DNA from: Girardinichthys multiradiatus
Lineage: Eukaryota; Chordata; Actinopteri; Cyprinodontiformes; Goodeidae
Assembly: GCF_021462225.1 (NCBI RefSeq)
Contig: NC_061794.1
Location: 49,054,914 to 49,118,913 of the forward strand
Length of the DNA stretch: 64,000 nt
Direction: 5' to 3'
Made by a program: the position numbers and the translations under genes. The notes under the pieces are model-generated. The model had not been told where the DNA came from, ran no database searches, and saw only the letters and a program-made list of their open reading frames with translations. Shown one piece after another: positions 58,441-64,000 of this stretch (position 1 is its first letter; each line of letters opens with the position of its first letter).

Positions 58441-60335
58441 AGTAAAAGATTTTGTAGGCAAGCATTAGTGAGAAACAGGTGCTTTAAAAATCATTCTATG
58501 GTGTTATACTACTAACAATATCATGATAAAATGCAAAAGATTCATTTTACAGGGAAATAATTCCATATTTGGCTCAGATTGTGTGCATTCTTGATTTTTC
58601 CTCTTTTAGAGAAGTTAAATTTCAGCTCTGTGAAACGACCTTGACAAAGAGATGCAGCTGCCTGAAAACAAAGATGAAACTTCTGCAAACAGCAGAAGCC
58701 TGTCTCTGCTGAAAGGTCTGAAAAAAAGATTGTAACTCTACCCTGCATGTGTCAAACTCAAGGTCCGCGGGCCAAAACCGGACCCCAGAAGTTTAGTGAT
58801 TCTCTAGAAGTAGAGCCTTTTAATATGGTGATTGTGTGCTTGAATGTTATTTTGTCAATCAATAAGCAGTTTTGTCTACATTCTGCCACAATCTGCCTTT
58901 TGAAAATGTTTTGAATCTTGATCTTTATGTAAAAAAAAAAGAAAAATTGGCTAAAGTCTGCAGACACAAAATGAACCTGGATTGAAGCTCTAACTAAGTT
59001 TATTTAATCTGAGATCCTCTCCAAATGCAACAGTATATGTCAGTCTACATGAGATACTAACAACTTCACCTACTGGTATAATATAAAGATCTGAGTGAAT
59101 ATGTGAAACAAACAATGATGAAAGTTTTTCAACAGGTGATGCTCATCCAGGAGGAAGACAGTGTTCCTAGGAAATGCAGCTCATTCATTAACAATCAATT
59201 TTTCTCCTATAGGTGGAAGTTTTGCTGACTAATCATAGGCTGGATCTATGAAACATTATGAGCACAGAACAAATGACCAAGGTTCTGACTGACTTATGAA
59301 CCTCACTGACCTGACAATGATAACATGACACCCAACAGATAACACCTTTAAGGTGGACCCACTAAGACCACCTTATTGATTCTTGGTGAATAAAAAAAAA
59401 GAATTGAAGCGTTCAAAACAGACCTAGTGGAAACAAAAGGGGTTATGAGGAAACAATGTGCATTTTAAGAACAATAGAAGTCAAATTATGTTCAAAATTT
59501 TACAAATAAAATGACTCTGACAGAGAAATAAGTAAGTAGTGTGTGAATGTGTGTGAATGGGAATGACTGATTTCATTGTAATGCATCTTTGAGGGACTTT
59601 AAAAGTGCTAATAAAGGTCTGATGTTCTGATGATCTTTGCCAAACTTATATCTTAATAAGGTTTCCAGAATCTTTTCTGAAAAATCATATAAAGATGGCA
59701 AAGTTTCTACCTGTATTAAAAATACTGATAACCATAAGAAAGTTCATAGACCCGTCTTCAATTTTTCATAATTCTTTTACAAACAGGTTATTTAAACTTT
59801 CATGTGGCCAAATGTCTGTGTTTGACTTTCTGTTTTTATGAAATAAATGTCTGTTTCATGTTATGTAAAAATTAGAGTCCTCAACATTACCATAATAATA
59901 TTAGGTCAGTTCTCTATGGTAAAACAAAAAGATTTTAACAGATGTTTAGACTTTTTCCAGTCAGGTTCAAAATGATTGAATTAGACTCAAACTTAACATA
60001 AGATGAAATGAACCTTAACAGAATTACTGGACTGGACTGAAATAGAGAAAACTTGAGTTAACTTTAGTTACTTGAACTAAATACAAAGCTGACTGAAACT
60101 GTATGTTGTATCTATAAAACTGGGTAAGATAAACTAAGATTATAAGATATAATATGCCCTTCATTTTTTTGTGTTCATCAGTGAGTGAGTTTTTATTTTT
60201 TATTTTTAATAAGAACTAAACCAAGCATTATTTATAATAATAGCAACTACCAAAAATAGTGATCTCATTTTGAAATGTAATAAGGACTTACTTTATAAAA
60301 TATGATAAAAAAGAATAATAAGAATTTGGAAAAAC
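58441..60335. other. Retroviral interior without readable genes
   Basis: Many stops in all frames. It includes a segment near 58748 reading GTGTCAAACTCAAGGTCCGC, typical of a hAT-type repeat end, so secondary insertions have displaced gag-pol sequence. Confidence 0.4.
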
Positions 60336-60339
60336 AGAG

Positions 60340-61440
60340 GCTTTAAACCTCTGCAGGAACAGCACTGACACTGTCAAAGGTAGATCCTAATACAGGAATC
60401 TGGAAGCTCACTCTAGGGTGGACAGTCAAAGTCCATCCAAGGATACATTTAGATGAGGCAGAGGGACAAATACAGGGTTTAGCTGAGAGCAACATGCATC
60501 CTGTCCTAGCTGCTGTCCCACCTGAACTATGGTCCCAATCATCAACTGATGTAGGGCTTATAAAGGGGTTCCCACCATACAAGGTTAAACTAATATCTGA
60601 AAAAAGGCCATTAGTCCGTCAATACCCCTTAAAGCCAGAAGCTGAAGAAGATACTAAGCCAGTAATACAAGATATGTTGAAGTCAGGAATATTAAGAGAA
60701 GCACCTGACGCTACATGCAAGACATATCACACTGACATCGCTATTATTATCACAGCCAAACATAACTCTAAAAAGATGTGCCCTTTAAATCCAAGTACTC
60801 TAATACCTACTGCAGAAGATGGAAAACCACATTCTTATAAAGCAAAAGTTGAAGAAGACACCAAACCCAGACAAGACATTTCTCAAACCCTTATACCAGA
60901 TTCATGTGTTGTGTTTGTAGATGGCTCATCATCTAAAGATGAATATGGAAAGAATAGAGTTGGTTATGCAGTAACAACCATCGATAGGATAATAGAAGCT
61001 AAATCTCTACCCAATACATGCTCAGCCCAAACAGCAGAATTATATGCTGTAGTAAGAGCATGTGAATTACATGAGGGACAAATACTTACTATATACACAG
61101 ACAGCCAATACGTTTTCGGATCAGTACATCACCATGCTAAGATTTGGCAAAATAGAGGTTTTAAAACATCATCAGGGACAGAACTAACTCATTTCAACCT
61201 ATTAAAGAGAAAATGTCAGATCTGCTATTTATAGACACAGACGTGCTGAAAGACGCCCAACAGTCAGCACCCAAGACAGAAATAAAGGCCTGGCTAAAGA
61301 GAGGAGCACAGAAAAAAGATGACATCTATCAGATAGAAGATAAACCAATCCTCCCAAAATATTTATACAACACAGCGGCTACAGTGACACATTGGGAAGA
61401 CCCACATGTCAAGGGGGGAATATGTCACATCTGGTAAAGC
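60340..61440 (+). pseudogene. Endogenous retrovirus pol: RT start, RNase H, integrase start
   Basis: A gamma-type pol. The RT N-terminal part reads VPPELWSQSSTDVGLIKG and RPLVRQYPLKPEAEEDTKP. It then jumps past the catalytic core to CPLNPSTLIPTAEDGKP and RNase H (SCVVFVDGSSSKDE, AQTAELYAVVRACEL, LTIYTDSQYVFGS). The next frame, 61213-61437, has LPKYLYNTAATVTHW, like the zinc-binding N-terminus of integrase. The reverse-transcriptase YxDD core is absent, so the element is defective. Confidence 0.8.
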
Positions 61441-61544
61441 ATTAATGCTACACTATAAATATTTCTGACTATGCAAATCATTTTTGCAGATCATGCATAA
61501 TTTGTTGCAAACACGGGGGAATAAATATTGCCTAGTTGTAATAG

Positions 61545-62234
61545 ATGAACCTAGTGACACATTTCTTCCCCACATATGGTATCCCACAGATTATAAGGTC
61601 AGATAATGGAACTCATTTTGTAAATAAATTAATAGATCTAAGTTCTAATGCATTAGGGTTTCAGTTAAAGATTAAGGAAAACAATGGAAGAAACAGGGAG
61701 GCCATGGCCCGAATGCCTATCCCTGGTTAATTATGGATGAGAATAACTCTAAATCAAACTGGTCTTACTCCATTTGCCACCTACTGTACATCATTGTATA
61801 ACTCCACCCACTGTGTTCTGAGTCTGAGATCACGTGACACCAAGTTGCTGATATAAATTTGTATTCTCAAAGAAATAGTACATGGCAGACCGTTTTCTCT
61901 GCCTTCTGACATGAATGAAATAGAGAAAGCACAACAGGAAACTTCATTAGCTGAATGGATGAATAAAATGTTGCAGACAAAAGAAAAACAAATGTCCAGT
62001 GGTCTGCCGATAATCTCTGCTCCTGTCCCACAGAACGACCTGAGGCCTGGAGACCTGGTCCTGATTAAGACACTCCACCGGAAGGATTGGAGCACTCCTC
62101 GGTGGAAAGGGCCGTTTCAAATACTCCTAACAACGCCCACAGCTCTGAAAATAGCAGAGAGGCCTTCCTGGATCCATAAAAGCCACTGTAAGCCAGTTTT
62201 GCCGTTACAGGAGCCAAACCAACCGACGGGGTAG
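61545..62234 (+). pseudogene. Endogenous retrovirus integrase core and C-terminus, interrupted
   Basis: The core reads HFFPTYGIPQIIRSDNGTHF, including a catalytic Asp. After LTPF the frame is broken by a roughly 96-base insert at 61776-61871. It resumes at [19 protein letters not shown] and runs to the C-terminal domain ([37 protein letters not shown]). Earlier frameshifts also lie before 61545. Confidence 0.8.
61776..61871. mobile_element. Short insert in the integrase
   Basis: About 96 bases from GCCACCTACTGTACATC to GTATTCTCAAA. They separate codons that are adjacent in gamma-type integrases. The same sequence, reversed, lies at 35898-35991. No inverted ends were recognised. Confidence 0.65.
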
Positions 62235-62324
62235 CAGAGTCCGGGTTCAAAGGAGTTGGAGGACCCATATGGCCCAGCGTCTCAAACCGGTGAAGAAAAC
62301 AGCTGATCTGCGCCCAATTATAAA

Positions 62325-63746
62325 ATGGCTCTCTGTAACATGTGGACAGGACTGATAAGCCTGAGCTTAATTCTGGTAGCAGGACTCTTTCTCTATCTAA
62401 AGCAGGATCCACAGGAGGTGATACCGAACCAGAAGAGATGGACATCAGACGGGACCCATCTCAGAACACTGACGGAAGGACATGACACACACCCATTTCT
62501 GCAAAATTACTGGTATCGTTATGTGTATGACACAGCTAAAACTCAAAATAAAACTGATTGTTATGTGTGTTCTATAATGCCCGTGCATTCCCAAGGCCCT
62601 ACCATATATGTCAAAGCTATGAACCTCACCGAGACAAGTTGCACCATATCAATGGGCCTGATAGGATATACATATAAAAAGTTCTTTCTTATGCCAGACC
62701 AATCTTTCAGTAACCAGAGATTAAATTATAGTTGTGACCCAGAAAACTGCACTTGCGACAGAAAACAATGGCAACCTCTCAACATTACAGGGATATCAGA
62801 ACCATTCAAAGCATATGTAACAGACCCCGGAAACCATCGACACTGAATAAGACAAAATATTACAGGGAATCATACTCATTTTGTAGGGAATACTACGAAA
62901 TGTAACTACTTCTACACTTACAGGAATAATCCCGGAAACGGCACATACTGGATAGAAGGGGTGGCATGGTTATGTGATAATAACGCTTATTATGTACTTC
63001 CACCCAGTTGGTATGGTGTATGTGCCCCAGTTTTCACATCAGATCACACTGTGGTACTTAGTAAGCAGACTATAGTTATACCACATAGGAGATCAAAAAG
63101 GGAAATAGATGTTAAACCACATGACCCCATTTGGGGAATAAATGTCCCAGATTAATTTAAACTTTGGTCTAAAGATGATAAAACATTATTATCTCTCCTA
63201 CCCTGGTTAGGTGTGGGCAAATTAATGCTGCGCGTGGAAACTTTAAGTTATTGATTTGGATTGTTTCTAAATAACTCCATAATAGTAGAAGAGGGTCAAA
63301 ACACAGAAATGAGCGCTATGCGAGCCATGATAATTCAGAACCGCATGGCTTTGGATATTCTAACAGCATCAACGGGGGGCGTTTGTGTTCTATTGAATAA
63401 CACCTGTTGCACATATATCCCAGATAATTTACACTCTGCAAACATAACGGGAGCATTAAACAACCTACAGAATCTGCAAAATGTCATGGCACATGACCAC
63501 CCAGATCCTAACTCTTCTTGGTTAGATTGGATGCTCACAGGGGGATGGATAAATCTGTTTAAGGTTCTCTTAGTTGCAGTAATAGCATGCATGGGCCTTC
63601 TGTATCTCCTGTCAATATGTATTATCCCATGTTGCAAATGCATGGTACAAAGAATAGTAACTCAGTCAGTCACTGTAGCATATGCAACACTGAACCAGGT
63701 AGAAATGCACGAAAATGAAGGGGACGATTATGATGACATGTTGTAA
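62325..63746 (+). pseudogene. Endogenous retrovirus env, gamma-type, broken
   Basis: Three frames: 62325-62846 (surface subunit start, with a hydrophobic leader and a CYVC, CxxC-type, motif), 62961-63155 (ends with an RSKR cleavage site) and 63261-63746 (transmembrane subunit). The last has QNRMALDILTASTGG, then C-x6-CC (CVLLNNTCC), a membrane segment around 63550-63630 with LLVAVIACMGLLYLL, and a cytoplasmic tail ending in acidic residues. CxxC plus C-x6-CC marks the covalently linked gamma-type envelope class. Stops and frame changes between the pieces prevent a full product. Related env genes are known in spiny-rayed fish. Confidence 0.85.
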
Positions 63747-64000
63747 ATAAATCACATCAAAAGCCTGAGTGTACTCATACATTGTATTTCATAAAATGAC
63801 CTTACAGCAGAAAATCGAAAGAAGTTGTTGCTTAAGTGAAATGAGAAAAAGTACAATGATGACATAAACAGGGCAGATTTTTAAATTCTTTTATTGGGGC
63901 CTCCTGCCATAGCATTGCATAGGAGAGCAGTGCATTGCATTGCGAAGCACCCCCACAATATATACATCAAAACGACCGGCTCGGTCCCGTGAGGTGTGCT
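63747..64000. other. Right edge, no gene seen
   Basis: After the env stop there is no copy of the 5' LTR. The last 110 bases, with GCATTGCATAGG and CAGTGCATTGCATTGCG, look like another repeat. Confidence 0.4.

Overview
The window is nuclear DNA of a ray-finned fish, most likely a percomorph teleost. Genes are split into small exons with GT/AG borders. Introns and spacers are filled with typical teleost repeats: Tc1-like DD34E transposons, L2/Rex/RTE-type LINEs, a Nimb/I-type LINE, hAT-like MITEs, a tRNA-derived SINE, a Ty3 fragment and a gamma-type endogenous retrovirus. Very long micro- and minisatellites are also present. I see no prokaryotic features. The species cannot be named from the sequence.

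Host genes, all resolved to exon level by matching splice phases: (1) minus strand, <50-4464 (promoter near 6.2-6.3 kb), the 5' part of a gene with a CXXC CpG-binding zinc finger, running off the left edge; (2) minus strand, 15893-21193, a complete five-exon GATA transcription factor (276 aa, gata1-like) with a degenerate N-finger and a 20-proline tract; (3) minus strand, 22157-30339, cdk20 in eight exons (344 aa) with a consensus RFX X-box and a CRE upstream; (4) plus strand, 40838-50809, uxt in six exons (157 aa), its first intron occupied by a 5.3 kb array of a 22-bp repeat. A fifth locus, at 36.1-39.7 kb, is a Myb/SANT-like DNA-binding gene broken by an inverted duplication.

Layout: 1-6.4 kb CXXC gene; 6.9-8.1 kb ATCC tetranucleotide array; 8.2-11.9 kb Tc1-like relics; 11.9-14.9 kb two L2 LINE copies in the same orientation; 15.6-21.2 kb GATA gene; 22.2-30.3 kb cdk20, whose introns hold nested MITEs, a GGAT-type minisatellite and a Tc1 element; 30.8-32.9 kb a second Tc1 that carries a copied piece of the cdk20 intron; 32.9-35.2 kb LINE relics; 35.2-39.8 kb the rearranged Myb/SANT locus with Tc1 and RTE fragments; 40.8-50.8 kb uxt; 51.4-53.7 kb decayed repeats; 54-55.6 kb Nimb LINE; 55.6-56.6 kb Ty3 pol fragment; 56.6-63.7 kb a defective gamma-type endogenous retrovirus.

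The most unusual structure is around the cdk20 5' end. Two arms of about 2 kb, each made of the same intron segment plus a Tc1 element, face each other across the cdk20 promoter and first two exons. The outer arm ends in an extra Tc1 terminus, as expected if transposon gap repair copied flanking gene sequence. The genes do not form a pathway, but uxt and a GATA gene lying close together recalls human Xp11.23.
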